A program made the position numbers and the translations under genes. From NCBI GenBank assembly GCA_943788145.1, contig CALSPD010000023.1, positions 1 to 48,208 on the forward strand: a DNA stretch of 48,208 nucleotides. Reading direction: 5' to 3'. Under the pieces are notes generated by a model. The model worked only from the letters and a program-made list of their open reading frames with translations, had not been told where the DNA came from and searched no databases. Of this stretch, positions 34,838 to 44,074 are shown piece by piece. Source of the stretch: an uncultured Flavobacteriales bacterium. Lineage in GTDB: Bacteria; Bacteroidota; Bacteroidia; Flavobacteriales_G; Salibacteraceae. Numbering within the stretch: the first letter of the stretch is position 1; the number at the start of each line of letters is the position of its first letter.

Positions 34838-36117
34838 AAGTTCCGATTGACTTGCTTCGTTCATTTTCCATTTACACATTGAGTAACTTACTTAATGCTG
34901 CATTACCCTTTCTTTTTTTACCGATTTTGACCAAATGGCTGACTCCAGCAGAGTTTGGTGTGCTGGCCTTTTATCAAGTGGTTTGTAGTCTGCTAACGCC
35001 TTCCATTATGATTGGTGGAGACAATGCGATTAGTCGGGATTACCATCTCATTGAAGGTGAAAGATTCAAAAATGCGTGGACGCAATCCAACGTGCTTTCC
35101 TTCCTTTCTTTCAGTCTATTTGCTGTACTCATCATATCGGCAAGCTTCCTGAAGCTCTCAATCATTAACCTTCCATATTATTGGATTTTGATCGGACTCT
35201 TATATGCTTACCTAGTCAGTATTATTGAAAGGGAGTTGGCCTTACTTCGAATGAAAAATAAGCCCATTACTTATGGTATATTGCGGCTGAGCCGAAGTAC
35301 CCTTGACTTTGGCCTCTCGATTTGTCTTTTACTTGTTTTCTCAAAGTCCTGGGAATTCCGGGCCTATGGCGAATTTATAGCTGCCGTGATATTCGCTTTG
35401 GGATATATTGTCTATCAATTCTGGAACGGGAACTGGGTTTTTAAAATTGATTTTAAAGAAATAAAGAGACTGTTGCTTTTTGGAAGTCCCTTGGTCTTGC
35501 ATACTTTGAGTTCGGTGTCCCTTAACTTTATTGATCGCGTAATTATCGAGGATGTTCTGACACTAAGTGATGTTGGATTGTATGCTGTTGCCTATCAAAT
35601 CGGATTGATAATTCACATGGCCCAAAATTCATTTAATCAGGCCTGGATTCCATTTCTTTATGAAAAACTAAAGAGGATCACCGATGATTTGAAGCTTCGA
35701 TTGGTCCGATTGACCTGGTTTTACATATTGGGTATGGCTGTTTTTATCACGTTGTTTGTTTTAGTCGGAGTCCCCATTATTATGAGATTATTTATAGGTG
35801 GTGAATATGCGGGAATTGAACCTTTAATATTATGGATTGCTATTGGCTATGGGTTTAACGGAATCTATAAAATGTTGGTAAATTATCTGGTGTTTTTGGG
35901 TAGGACAAAGATCATAGGTTTGTCAACGATGGTGGCAGCCATTTTGAATATCGGATTGAATTTATGGCTTATCCCATTGTATGGTTTAACGGCAGCAGCT
36001 GTTTCTACCGCCATTGCTTTCGGGATTCATATGTTGATCATTTGGATTGCAAGTGCCCGCTCTTACCCAATGCCATGGTTTAGTCAAAAAGTCTTTAAAG
36101 GGGGGGTAGGAAGTTGA
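34834..36117 (+). CDS. Wzx-type polysaccharide flippase (MOP/MATE superfamily)
   Basis: A 427-residue membrane protein with about 12 transmembrane helices and the polysaccharide-flippase opening IYTLSNLLNAALPFLFLPILTKWLTPAEFGVLAFYQ. FIDRVIIEDVLTLSDVGLYAVAYQIG is the conserved middle segment. It moves undecaprenyl-diphosphate-linked oligosaccharide repeats to the periplasmic face. Its ATG overlaps the GT-B gene's stop by four bases (ATGA), and its own stop overlaps the next gene's TTG start. A run of seven Gs at 36100-36106 lies in the last codons and could slip. Confidence 0.9.
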   Translation: MKVPIDLLRSFSIYTLSNLLNAALPFLFLPILTKWLTPAEFGVLAFYQVVCSLLTPSIMIGGDNAISRDYHLIEGERFKNAWTQSNVLSFLSFSLFAVLIISASFLKLSIINLPYYWILIGLLYAYLVSIIERELALLRMKNKPITYGILRLSRSTLDFGLSICLLLVFSKSWEFRAYGEFIAAVIFALGYIVYQFWNGNWVFKIDFKEIKRLLLFGSPLVLHTLSSVSLNFIDRVIIEDVLTLSDVGLYAVAYQIGLIIHMAQNSFNQAWIPFLYEKLKRITDDLKLRLVRLTWFYILGMAVFITLFVLVGVPIIMRLFIGGEYAGIEPLILWIAIGYGFNGIYKMLVNYLVFLGRTKIIGLSTMVAAILNIGLNLWLIPLYGLTAAAVSTAIAFGIHMLIIWIASARSYPMPWFSQKVFKGGVGS

Positions 36118-37271
36118 GTGCACTAATACTATTTCTTTCAACGGTGGTTTATTTCCCGCACGCATTAATGATAGTCGCTGCGTTAATGATGGGATTGAGG
36201 AATGGCCTATTTGAGCGTGTTGGTTTTGGTTTTAAAACATGGACAAAAAGTCAAATTTGGAACGCGATTGTTATTTGTTTAATCCTCTTGCTGTCCTTTA
36301 TAAATTGGCTTTGGAGCTTTGATCCTTCATTAGGCATTTCCGCGAATATTACCAGTTTTCTCCTTCTACCTTTTACCTTGTTAGCTGGCGTATCCTTTAC
36401 TCGAGGAGACGCTAAAATCTTATTGGCTCTCATTGCCTTGGAGTGTCTTGTAGGATGTTACGAGTTTTCGATGGGAATAAGATCTATCATTCCTTCAATA
36501 AATGCGGCTACAACCCCAATAATTGACGAAGGTCTATGGTATTCAAGTCGTGTTTACGGGTTAAGTTCCAATTCAAGTGTATTAGCACTAAAGGTATTTG
36601 CTGGTCTTTTATTGATTCATTTTTATGAATTTAAAGGGTTTAAAACAAGGGTGATCGAAATCTTATTTGTTTTAGGGGTCGTGGTTACTTTCAACCGAAC
36701 CGTGATTGTAACATTGGTATTAATGTATTGTTTGAGTTTTATTTTAAACGCGCTGGAAAAACGATCGAATGAACGGAGGAACTTGGCGCGTATCGTATTA
36801 CTCACCTTAGGCATTATCGCAGCATTTGTTTTAATATTCTTCTACTTTGATTCCCTTCTTTTTCAATTCACGCGTGACAAGGGTGTCGATCTAAGTGGAA
36901 GAGATGAAATCTGGGCATTCTTTGCCGAGTTTATTTTCAATAATCTCTGGCTAGGAAACGGAACAGTTAAACTTCTGACAGAAGAAGGAAAGCACGCACA
37001 CAACAGCTTTTTACAACTAATTGCTAGCAATGGTATAGCTATCGCGTTGGGTTATTTTGTCCTAATAGTTTCAAACATTAATCGAAAAAATCTTGTTTTA
37101 TTGATTGCCCTGGTGGTGTATTCATCAACCCAATATGGAATTTTTTGGGGTATTTCCCTGCTTGATATTTTGCTCTACCTTTTTCTATTTCAGTCATCTA
37201 AAATGCTGAAAACTAACAAGAATCTTAGTCCTTTACGTTTTCCTGTCGAGCAAGTTGGAAAAGGCGCCTGA
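36114..37271 (+). CDS. O-antigen polymerase-like (Wzy/WaaL) membrane protein
   Basis: A 385-residue protein with about ten transmembrane helices and a periplasmic loop around residues 260-300 containing GVDLSGRDEIW and GNGTVKLLTEEGKHAHNSFLQL. The (D/N)xxH-N pattern of O-antigen ligases and polymerases (HAHNSFLQ) is intact. It begins with TTG that overlaps the flippase stop (TTGA). Wzy polymerises repeat units, and WaaL ligates them to lipid A-core; the two are hard to tell apart by sequence. A second such protein follows at 38222, so this locus probably has one of each. Its last 47 bases overlap a gene on the opposite strand. Confidence 0.8.
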   Translation: MSALILFLSTVVYFPHALMIVAALMMGLRNGLFERVGFGFKTWTKSQIWNAIVICLILLLSFINWLWSFDPSLGISANITSFLLLPFTLLAGVSFTRGDAKILLALIALECLVGCYEFSMGIRSIIPSINAATTPIIDEGLWYSSRVYGLSSNSSVLALKVFAGLLLIHFYEFKGFKTRVIEILFVLGVVVTFNRTVIVTLVLMYCLSFILNALEKRSNERRNLARIVLLTLGIIAAFVLIFFYFDSLLFQFTRDKGVDLSGRDEIWAFFAEFIFNNLWLGNGTVKLLTEEGKHAHNSFLQLIASNGIAIALGYFVLIVSNINRKNLVLLIALVVYSSTQYGIFWGISLLDILLYLFLFQSSKMLKTNKNLSPLRFPVEQVGKGA

Positions 37272-38091
37272 AAGCAATAAAAAGCAATGCTGCAACCAAG
37301 GAAAGGATGGAGATTATGGCCATTTTAAGAGCCGAGCTTTCTGATTTAGTGACACTATTTTTTAGGCTTGAAACCACGACAAATGATTTCAATTGTTTTC
37401 TTAGGATAATGTTTTCTTCCAAAGTCTTTTGAAGAAGTACAGACTCACCCTCAGGCGTTAAGGTTGACGTGCTTAAGCTTAAATAATCTGTGACTTTTCC
37501 GGTCGCTAATAGCCTCATACTGAGCAATTGCGCGCTATCAATAAAGGAGATTTTGTTCTCCAGTCCAGTGATAGTTCGGTCGACTTGATCTATTCGAAGC
37601 TGAACCTTTGATGTCAAATAGGCATTGGTTGAAAGGAATTGTAAAATTCCTTGCTCAATGATTTCCAATGATTCGGGCTGCGTAGTGGTGACTATAATAT
37701 CAATTGAATTCTGTTCAAAATTTTTGTCTAAATCCAAGGTTTCTCTGTTTCCAGTAGTGGATTCAAACTGAATTCCTTTTATAGATGATGCCACCTCCAA
37801 GTCTATGTTCAGTAATTCGGCTAATAAGGTGTGGTTCTTTTCTTGGCTAGCCAAACTCAACGGATCCAAAATGGAAAGATAGACAGCCGAAGGAGCGACA
37901 GCTGAAAAACCAGCCATTACGCTATCATATTTTTTTTGGTTATTTAAGACCAATCCTAGACCGAGCACAATCCCGATAATTACAAATGCTAGAATTACTT
38001 TAATCTGACTTAAAAAATATAGAAATACGCTAAGAAATAGATCTATGAGTCGTTGGTTTTCCTCCATTTTAATCTCTGAATTAAGCGCCAA
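37225..38091 (-). CDS. Wzz-like chain-length regulator, on the opposite strand
   Basis: A 288-residue protein with two transmembrane segments, one at about residues 24-50 (VILAFVIIGIVLGLGLVLNN) and one near the C terminus (ALKMAIISILSLVAALLFIAF), enclosing a periplasmic domain. This is the layout of polysaccharide copolymerases (Wzz), which set chain length, but the usual proline-rich motif before TM2 is not obvious, so the call is moderate. It is the only minus-strand gene in the polysaccharide locus and its 3' end overlaps the polymerase-like gene by 47 bases. An in-frame ATG at 38067 is an alternative start. Confidence 0.65.
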   Translation of the reverse strand: MALNSEIKMEENQRLIDLFLSVFLYFLSQIKVILAFVIIGIVLGLGLVLNNQKKYDSVMAGFSAVAPSAVYLSILDPLSLASQEKNHTLLAELLNIDLEVASSIKGIQFESTTGNRETLDLDKNFEQNSIDIIVTTTQPESLEIIEQGILQFLSTNAYLTSKVQLRIDQVDRTITGLENKISFIDSAQLLSMRLLATGKVTDYLSLSTSTLTPEGESVLLQKTLEENIILRKQLKSFVVVSSLKNSVTKSESSALKMAIISILSLVAALLFIAFRRLFQLARQENVKD

Positions 38092-38191
38092 ACCTAGTTG
38101 AAATTATTGCGACTTAAGAGAAATTCTAGAGCAAAATCGGAAATTCAAAACGGATTAGTCATCTATCTAGGACGGCCTTCCATTCTTCGAT

Positions 38192-38199
38192 TATGTTTG
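38192..38199 (+). promoter_or_regulatory. Probable -7 promoter box before the second O-antigen ligase-like gene
   Basis: TATGTTTG fits TAnnTTTG, 22 bases before the ATG at 38222, in the divergent spacer shared with the Wzz-like gene. A -33 element is not evident, so confidence is limited. Confidence 0.35.
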
Positions 38200-38221
38200 C
38201 ATTTTTAAGACAGCGCTTTCC

Positions 38222-39469
38222 ATGTTGAATTCAGACCTTCTTAATAGGTATCAAAACGTTACGCTCCTAGCCGCTGCTTTTACGATTCCGTTGCTGCCTA
38301 CTGCGGCTCCGTTTCCGATTGCCTTATTTACAATATTGTCCATTTTGAACATCGTGAAAACCAAAACCGTTTCACGTTTGAGCCCGCTGTCAATCTCACT
38401 TATTCTGTTTTACCTTTTACATATCGTTTGGCTAATCGGTACGGAAAACATGGGGCGTGGCCTTTTTATTATTGAAGTGAAATTAGTCTTACTAGTGGTG
38501 CCTCTCGCATTTTTAGGTTACAGCTTTAAAGGAAGGAAAACCTTAGATAGGATTCAAATGGCCTTTGTGATAGGAGCCTTCATTCATGGTTTAATATGCT
38601 TAGGGCAAAGTAGTTACAGGTATTATTTACTAAACGAGTCACATCTTGTTTTTTACACTTCTGGTTTTTCATTCATGATGCATCCAAGCTATTTGGCTGT
38701 TTATCTGAATTTGGCGATCGGCATATTGTATTTCAATCTATGGCGGGAAGAATTAAACTTAAATTGGATACTAAAGATTCTTTCTGGTGTCACCATTTTA
38801 TTGCTATCGCTTTTTGTGTTTTTAGCGGCATCCAAGGTTGGTATTCTCATGTGGGCTATGATAGTTCTAATAATGATTTCGTACGCATTTTATAGAGCAA
38901 AGAACAAACTCGTCCCTTTTATTGGATTGGGAATTATCGTAGTTTTTTTAGCAATTATTCCTAAAGTAAGTCCGGTAACCTCAGAAAGACTGGGTTTGTT
39001 GGTTGATATTATATCTGGAAAGACAATCGCAGATAATAACTCAACCGAAAGCACAGCTGTGCGTGTTTTAGTCTACAAAACTGATTTTGCCTTAATCGCT
39101 GAGCATCCTTGGTTGGGTCAAGGAAGTGGCGATTTTCGCGATGCGCTAATTAAAGCATATGAAAACCGCGGATATATGGTTCCGGCCAAAAAGCATTACA
39201 ATGCGCATAATTTGTTTTTCGAATCGTGGATAGCTCTCGGCATTATCGGTTTTCTTTCATCTGTAAGCATGTTTGTATTTCTCTTTTATCAGGCAATAAA
39301 GTCAAAGAATAAAACCTTCATAAGTTTTGGTTTGCTCTTCTTGCTTTTGAGTTTGTTCGAGTGTTCGCTTAGTATTCGATTAGGTATAATGTTCTTTTCG
39401 TTTTTTGCGGTTTTGTATGGCCAATATGAACTTTCGGTTAAAATTGACTCTAATTTAGAAACCGACTGA
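38222..39469 (+). CDS. O-antigen ligase/polymerase-like membrane protein (second copy)
   Basis: A 415-residue protein with about 11 transmembrane helices and the O-antigen ligase domain pattern: a long periplasmic loop with FALIAEHPWLGQGSGDFRDAL and KKHYNAHNLFFESWIALGIIGF. HPWLGQGSGDF and NAHNLFFE are the best-conserved segments of WaaL-like proteins. The helix pattern differs enough from that of the protein at 36114 that recent duplication is unlikely; one is probably the polymerase and the other the ligase. It is divergent from the Wzz-like gene and may start its own transcript. Confidence 0.82.
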   Translation: MLNSDLLNRYQNVTLLAAAFTIPLLPTAAPFPIALFTILSILNIVKTKTVSRLSPLSISLILFYLLHIVWLIGTENMGRGLFIIEVKLVLLVVPLAFLGYSFKGRKTLDRIQMAFVIGAFIHGLICLGQSSYRYYLLNESHLVFYTSGFSFMMHPSYLAVYLNLAIGILYFNLWREELNLNWILKILSGVTILLLSLFVFLAASKVGILMWAMIVLIMISYAFYRAKNKLVPFIGLGIIVVFLAIIPKVSPVTSERLGLLVDIISGKTIADNNSTESTAVRVLVYKTDFALIAEHPWLGQGSGDFRDALIKAYENRGYMVPAKKHYNAHNLFFESWIALGIIGFLSSVSMFVFLFYQAIKSKNKTFISFGLLFLLLSLFECSLSIRLGIMFFSFFAVLYGQYELSVKIDSNLETD

Positions 39470-39520
39470 GAGCCACCATGAAAAGTCCAGACTTGTTTTA
39501 TTTAAAGTCCAAAATTTAGC

Positions 39521-40555
39521 ATGACATTTTCTGTCGTAATACCGTGTCGAAATGAATCAGCCTACATTGAAAATTGCGTTCAATCTGTTGTTGATGCAAT
39601 CCGTATATCGGGTGAATCTGGAGAAGTGATCGTGGTTGACGGTATGAGCGATGATGGAACTCGATCCATTCTTGCTGAGCTGAACTTTCCTGAATTGGTT
39701 TTAGTAGACAACCAGGAAAAGACTACACCACAAGCCTTGAACCTAGGTATTAGAAAGAGTAGTGGACGCATTGTATCCATTTTAGGGGCGCACTCCGTGG
39801 TTCAACTCGATTTCATTTCCAAGAACCTGAAAGCCCTATCTGACTTCCCGGAAGCAGCATGTGTTGGAGGAATTATCATTAATGCATATGAGGACAGCAT
39901 ATCGGCATCCATAGGCAAAGCGATGAGCTCGACCTTTGGTGTAGGCAATGCACGATTTAGAACGGGTGGTGAAAAAGGCTATGTTGACACTGTGGCTTTT
40001 GGAGCCTATAGGCGTGAAGTGTTCGATCGAATAGGATTGTTCGATGCCACCTTAGTGCGCAATCAAGATGATGAGTTCAATTTCAGGTTGACTGAGGCTG
40101 GAATGAAAATTTTATATGACCCTGAAATTGTATCGAATTATTTTGTTCGAGCCTCGTTTACCAAGCTTCAAAAACAATATGAACAATATGGGTATTGGAA
40201 GGTATTTGTGAACAAGAAATTCGGAAAAATTACTTCTATAAGACAATTGGCTCCGTTAGGTTTTGTGCTGCTGCTTTTTTCTGTTTTACCTGTTTTATTT
40301 TTGTCGCTCTTTGTAGACAACGCAATTGTTACTGCCTTGTTTGTCATGGCTTTATTGCCAATAATACTCTACATGGCGGGTATGTTTTGGTTTGGTTTCA
40401 AAACAAAACCATCAAATCTTCATGAGTTTATAAGAGTGATATATGCCTTTTGGAGCCTTCATTTCTATTATGGCTTTGGCTATTTAAAAGGGATTATTGA
40501 CTTGGTCATATTGTCGAAAATGCCTGGCCAAAAGGCTGAATCGTTAACCCGTTGA
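39521..40555 (+). CDS. Glycosyltransferase family 2, ExoA-like, with C-terminal membrane segments
   Basis: A 344-residue GT-A enzyme. The N-terminal domain begins FSVVIPCRNESAYIENCVQSVV, with VIVVDGMSDDGT, the acceptor-loop GAHSVVQ (in place of the usual DxD) and RNQDDEFNFRLTEAG carrying the likely catalytic aspartate. Two or three hydrophobic stretches near residues 245-295 anchor it in the membrane. This order matches ExoA of succinoglycan synthesis, which adds a glucose to a lipid-linked intermediate. Sugar specificity is not readable. It is 51 bases after the ligase-like gene on the same strand. Confidence 0.88.
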   Translation: MTFSVVIPCRNESAYIENCVQSVVDAIRISGESGEVIVVDGMSDDGTRSILAELNFPELVLVDNQEKTTPQALNLGIRKSSGRIVSILGAHSVVQLDFISKNLKALSDFPEAACVGGIIINAYEDSISASIGKAMSSTFGVGNARFRTGGEKGYVDTVAFGAYRREVFDRIGLFDATLVRNQDDEFNFRLTEAGMKILYDPEIVSNYFVRASFTKLQKQYEQYGYWKVFVNKKFGKITSIRQLAPLGFVLLLFSVLPVLFLSLFVDNAIVTALFVMALLPIILYMAGMFWFGFKTKPSNLHEFIRVIYAFWSLHFYYGFGYLKGIIDLVILSKMPGQKAESLTR

Positions 40556-40593
40556 GAATAAAGGAGGGTTCATTTAATGGTCGTTTCAAGCCT

Positions 40594-40601
40594 TACATTT
40601 G
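40594..40601 (+). promoter_or_regulatory. Probable -7 promoter box before the aminotransferase gene
   Basis: TACATTTG matches TAnnTTTG in the 82-base gap between the GT2 and aminotransferase genes, 36 bases before the ATG at 40638. No strong upstream element accompanies it. Confidence 0.35.
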
Positions 40602-40637
40602 CTCCCAATTTAGTCCACTTTAGCACCTGAAATTCAT

Positions 40638-41843
40638 ATGATTCCTTTTTCACCGCCCCGGATAGATCAGAAAATTATTGACGAAGTCGTTGATACCCTT
40701 AAGTCAGGGTGGATAACAACAGGACCTAAAACCAAATTGTTTGAAAGGAAACTAATGGACTATTCTGGAGCGAAAGGTGTTTTCTGTTGTAATGCCAATA
40801 CAAACGGCATGGAACTTTTCCTACGATATCTAGGTATTGGGCCAGGTGATGAAGTAATTGTTCCAGCTTACACATATTGCGCTACAGCAAACGTTGTGAT
40901 TCACTTGGGCGCAACTCCTATTATGGTTGATGTGTTGGATGATTTCACCATCGATCCAAAGCAAGTTAAGCAAGCCATTTCAGAGAGGACAAAGGCCATT
41001 ATGCCCGTTGATATTGGAGGGTTACCGGCAAATTACGAAGCGCTTTGGGATGTTATATTAGCGAGTAAATCGCTTTTCAAACCGAATGGTGATGCTCAGG
41101 GTAAATTAGGTAGAATTGCCTTAGTCGCTGATGCAGCTCATAGCATTGGTGCACGAGTTAAGGGGGAGTTACTAGGGCGGCAAGCTGATGCTTTTGTTTA
41201 TTCTTTCCATGCGGTTAAGAATCTAACTACAGCTGAAGGTGGGGCAGTTTGTTTTTCGCTCCCCGATTCCTTTGATTCCTCAGAAATTTATGCTTGGCTG
41301 AATACAAGGTCGCTGCACGGACAAAGTAAAGACGCACTGGCAAAAACCCAGATTGGAGCTTGGGAATACGATGTGGTCGATGCAGGCTGGAAATGCAATA
41401 TGACTGATTTGCAAGCGGCCATTGGCTTGGTTGAACTTGAGCGATATGAACAAGATACTTTACCGAAGCGGAAATCCATAGCGGATTACTATCAAAACTA
41501 TTTTCAAATTCAACCCTGGGCCTTAACTCCAATACTCAAAGACCAAGTGCGAGAATCAAGTTATCATTTGTATTTGCTTAGGATAAAAGGAGTGAGCCGA
41601 ATGCAGCGCGATCAGATTATTGATCGAATTTTCGCAAAAGGAGTTTCTGTCAATGTCCATTATAAACCGCTGCCATTGCTTCAAGCCTACACCAGCCGAG
41701 GCTATGAAATAGATGACTATCCGATCACAAAAGGACTATGGGAACAAGAAATTTCATTGCCTATATTTTACGACATGACTGATGGACAAATGAAAACCGT
41801 TGTGGATGCCGTAACATCTTCCGTTCTAGAAGTAATAAATTGA
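40638..41843 (+). CDS. DegT/DnrJ/EryC1/StrS-family sugar aminotransferase
   Basis: A 401-residue PLP enzyme that aminates nucleotide-linked keto sugars. It opens with IPFSPPRIDQKIIDEVVDTLKSGWITTGPKTKLFE, as in ArnB/PglE-type enzymes; VADAAHSIGA holds the PLP-ring aspartate, and SFHAVKNLTTAEGG holds the Schiff-base lysine (Lys194). The C-terminal VHYKPLPLLQAY is conserved. A 4-keto or 3-keto sugar would have to come from a dehydratase or from the Gfo/Idh/MocA dehydrogenase at 30327; no dehydratase is seen in the window. It overlaps the next gene by four bases. Confidence 0.9.
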   Translation: MIPFSPPRIDQKIIDEVVDTLKSGWITTGPKTKLFERKLMDYSGAKGVFCCNANTNGMELFLRYLGIGPGDEVIVPAYTYCATANVVIHLGATPIMVDVLDDFTIDPKQVKQAISERTKAIMPVDIGGLPANYEALWDVILASKSLFKPNGDAQGKLGRIALVADAAHSIGARVKGELLGRQADAFVYSFHAVKNLTTAEGGAVCFSLPDSFDSSEIYAWLNTRSLHGQSKDALAKTQIGAWEYDVVDAGWKCNMTDLQAAIGLVELERYEQDTLPKRKSIADYYQNYFQIQPWALTPILKDQVRESSYHLYLLRIKGVSRMQRDQIIDRIFAKGVSVNVHYKPLPLLQAYTSRGYEIDDYPITKGLWEQEISLPIFYDMTDGQMKTVVDAVTSSVLEVIN

Positions 41844-42430
41844 TAATCCGAATTTTCGATATCGTTTTCGCCTTGATTGGATTGATTGTTTTAGGGCCAT
41901 TCCTGATCCTTCTTTCCATTTGGATTTCCTTGGATAGTTCCGGTGGTCCTTTTTTTAAGCAAAAACGAGTTGGAAAAAATGGAGTTGAGTTTCAATTATA
42001 TAAGTTTAGAAGCATGCGACCGCTTTCGGAGTCTGCTGGCCAATTGACAGTTGGTATGAAAGACCCTAGAATCACTAGGGTGGGGGCACTTTTGCGAAAA
42101 TTTAAATTGGATGAACTGCCTCAACTGATTAATGTCCTTAAGGGTGATATGAGTTTAGTAGGGCCACGACCTGAAGTGCCAAAATATGTAGCGCTCTATT
42201 CGGAATCACAGCGAGCCGTATTAAATGTAAGACCGGGAGTTACGGATGAAGCTTCGTTAAAATACTTTGATGAAAACCGCTTACTTGCCCTTAGCGATAA
42301 TCCTGAAGAAACGTACATCAACGAGGTCATGCCCAATAAGCTCGCGTTGAACATGGCATTTGTAAATGATCCTTCGCTCAGTAAATACTTAATGACAATT
42401 TACAGAACCGTTAAAAAAATCATAGAATAG
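41840..42430 (+). CDS. Initiating phosphosugar transferase (bacterial sugar transferase, PglC/WcaJ family)
   Basis: A 196-residue monotopic membrane enzyme that attaches the first sugar phosphate to undecaprenyl phosphate. The N-terminal re-entrant helix (FDIVFALIGLIVLGPFLILLSIWI) leads into FKQKRVGKNG, YKFRSMR, TRVGALLRKFKLDELPQLINVLKGDMSLVGPRPE, all canonical, with the catalytic Asp-Glu in LDELPQ. Length corresponds to the minimal PglC-type catalytic unit, without the extra WcaJ N-terminal helices. Starts at TTG overlapping the aminotransferase stop (TTGA), so the two are co-translated; PglC usually works next to such aminotransferases. It ends the polysaccharide locus. Confidence 0.93.
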   Translation: MIIRIFDIVFALIGLIVLGPFLILLSIWISLDSSGGPFFKQKRVGKNGVEFQLYKFRSMRPLSESAGQLTVGMKDPRITRVGALLRKFKLDELPQLINVLKGDMSLVGPRPEVPKYVALYSESQRAVLNVRPGVTDEASLKYFDENRLLALSDNPEETYINEVMPNKLALNMAFVNDPSLSKYLMTIYRTVKKIIE

Positions 42431-42447
42431 TCACAGATTTTGGAAAC

Positions 42448-42475
42448 AAAAAAGGCCTCTATTGAGGCCTTTTTT
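42448..42475. terminator. Bidirectional intrinsic terminator closing the polysaccharide locus
   Basis: Perfect 12-bp arms (AAAAAAGGCCTC at 42448-42459 and GAGGCCTTTTTT at 42464-42475) around a TATT loop. Each strand shows a GC-rich stem followed by six Ts, so it can end both the plus-strand locus (stop at 42430) and the converging T9SS-cargo gene (stop at 42492). Confidence 0.93.
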
Positions 42476-42491
42476 GTTTATTATGCTTGTT

Positions 42492-43964
42492 TTAGAGCTT
42501 CAGAACTCTTTCGTTGACGATGGTGTTTTTGGATTCAATAGAAATTAAATACAATCCACTTTCAAGTGAAATAAGGTCAATTTGAACCTTAGGCATGTCG
42601 TTTCCGATAATGTGAATTAACGTTTTACCAGTCATATCAATCACATTTACCGTCTTAATTCCCGTCTGGCTAACCACATCAATGATTCCTGACGTTGGAT
42701 TTGGAAACAAATTGACTTGAGCTAAATCAATCGCTTGAACGCCCAGAGATTGACAAGAATCTACAGGTAAAAAGTTTACAGTTGCTCCGACTTCCGCTGA
42801 ATCAGAACATCCGTTCTGATTGGTTTTTAGCATATTATAAACCCCAGCCATCGTAGCCATATAGCTATTGCCAGTTGCACCCGTGATCGCATTTCCATTC
42901 AAATACCACTGAGAATTTCCTCCAAATGTTCCTTCTATAGTAATCGTGTCGCCTTCGCAGATCGAAGTGTCCATCGGGCTTAGAGCTACAACAGGGGCAT
43001 TTGACATGTTAACATCTATCAATTCTGATTTGACGTAAGCAGAAGTATCAGAAATCTGTGTAACTAAATGATAGACACCAGATTCGGTGATTTCAATTTC
43101 CTGTACGTTAGAATTTGCAATCAAATTGCCATCCAGAAACCAAGCATAGGAATTACTCTCATATAATGCACTCAAATATTCACCTTTACAAATAGTAACA
43201 GAAGCAGGGGCATCGATTAGCTTGAATCCTGTAAGATCCATCGCATGAGGGAATACATCATATTCGAATCCTACAGCATCGTACGATGAGGCTATGTCGA
43301 TCAATCCAATGTGACCACCGTAGGCCACGATGGCCATGGTATCATTTCGATAATAAGCACCATGTACCTCTTCATCTATTACTGAAGTAACGAATGATTC
43401 GGCCCAAGTATTCATGTCATAAACGTACATCGTGTCGATATATCCGGAAATGACATAAAGTTGTTGCGTAGATGGATTGAAACCCAACGCCCTCGGTTCG
43501 AAAGCTGGAACGCTGGATTGAAAAACCATAGTTGTTGACTGATTCTCTATGTCGATCTCGTAAACAGCGCCTGGTGTTGAACCTCCATTGCCATGAATTC
43601 CAAACACTCTTCCGCTGTCTGTTATTTCAACCGAAGCAAAAAGATCGCCTAGATTATATACCATAGTGTTTTCACCAGTTAATGGATTAATCTCATAAAT
43701 CGCCCTCTCAGCGAGTGATCCAGTATCTAAAAGAGCGTAAAGTTTATACGTTTCTGGATGCATGTAAATAGCCTGACTTGTCGATTGATTCGGATTCATA
43801 CCATTGGGTAGTACATCCGCAAATTGAGCAATGCCAGTATCATTTTTTGTGAAATACAAGGAAGCTGGGTAAGTTCCTGAAACCAAGATCCTATAGTTCG
43901 TTGTGTCTTGAGCCATTGCCCCAAAAGAGGAGATAATACCCAGCATTAGTAGAAGTTTTTTCAT
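42492..43964 (-). CDS. Secreted protein with C-terminal T9SS type A sorting domain
   Basis: A 490-residue protein with a signal peptide (MKKLLLMLGIISSFGAMAQ). The first half (residues 25-245) has repeated beta-sheet stretches resembling a propeller (PETYKLYALLDTGSLAERAIYEINPLTGENTMVY, FNPSTQQLYVISGYIDTMYVYD). Two Ig/PKD-like modules follow, each opening with a cysteine (SVTICKGEYLS and DTSICEGDTIT). The last 75 residues, NLFPNPTSGIIDVV to NTIVNERVLKL, are the type A sorting signal for secretion and attachment by the type IX system. Probably a surface or adhesin-like protein. It ends at the bidirectional terminator. Confidence 0.92.
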   Translation of the reverse strand: MKKLLLMLGIISSFGAMAQDTTNYRILVSGTYPASLYFTKNDTGIAQFADVLPNGMNPNQSTSQAIYMHPETYKLYALLDTGSLAERAIYEINPLTGENTMVYNLGDLFASVEITDSGRVFGIHGNGGSTPGAVYEIDIENQSTTMVFQSSVPAFEPRALGFNPSTQQLYVISGYIDTMYVYDMNTWAESFVTSVIDEEVHGAYYRNDTMAIVAYGGHIGLIDIASSYDAVGFEYDVFPHAMDLTGFKLIDAPASVTICKGEYLSALYESNSYAWFLDGNLIANSNVQEIEITESGVYHLVTQISDTSAYVKSELIDVNMSNAPVVALSPMDTSICEGDTITIEGTFGGNSQWYLNGNAITGATGNSYMATMAGVYNMLKTNQNGCSDSAEVGATVNFLPVDSCQSLGVQAIDLAQVNLFPNPTSGIIDVVSQTGIKTVNVIDMTGKTLIHIIGNDMPKVQIDLISLESGLYLISIESKNTIVNERVLKL

Positions 43965-43987
43965 ATCGTTATTTTTTAATTATGGCA

Positions 43988-44015
43988 CAAATTTACCGAC
44001 CATTTATTCTGCAAA
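43988..44015 (-). promoter_or_regulatory. Promoter of the T9SS-cargo gene
   Basis: Read on the minus strand, TTTG (44012-44015) and TAAATTTG (43988-43995) are 16 bases apart, the second matching TAnnTTTG. They lie 24 bases upstream of the start at 43964. The spacer is slightly shorter than the usual 19-23 bases. Confidence 0.45.
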
Positions 44016-44074
44016 CTTCATTCTAGTGACAAAGTTTTCCTCCGTTCGATGTGTTTGATTTACTTCGCAATCGC

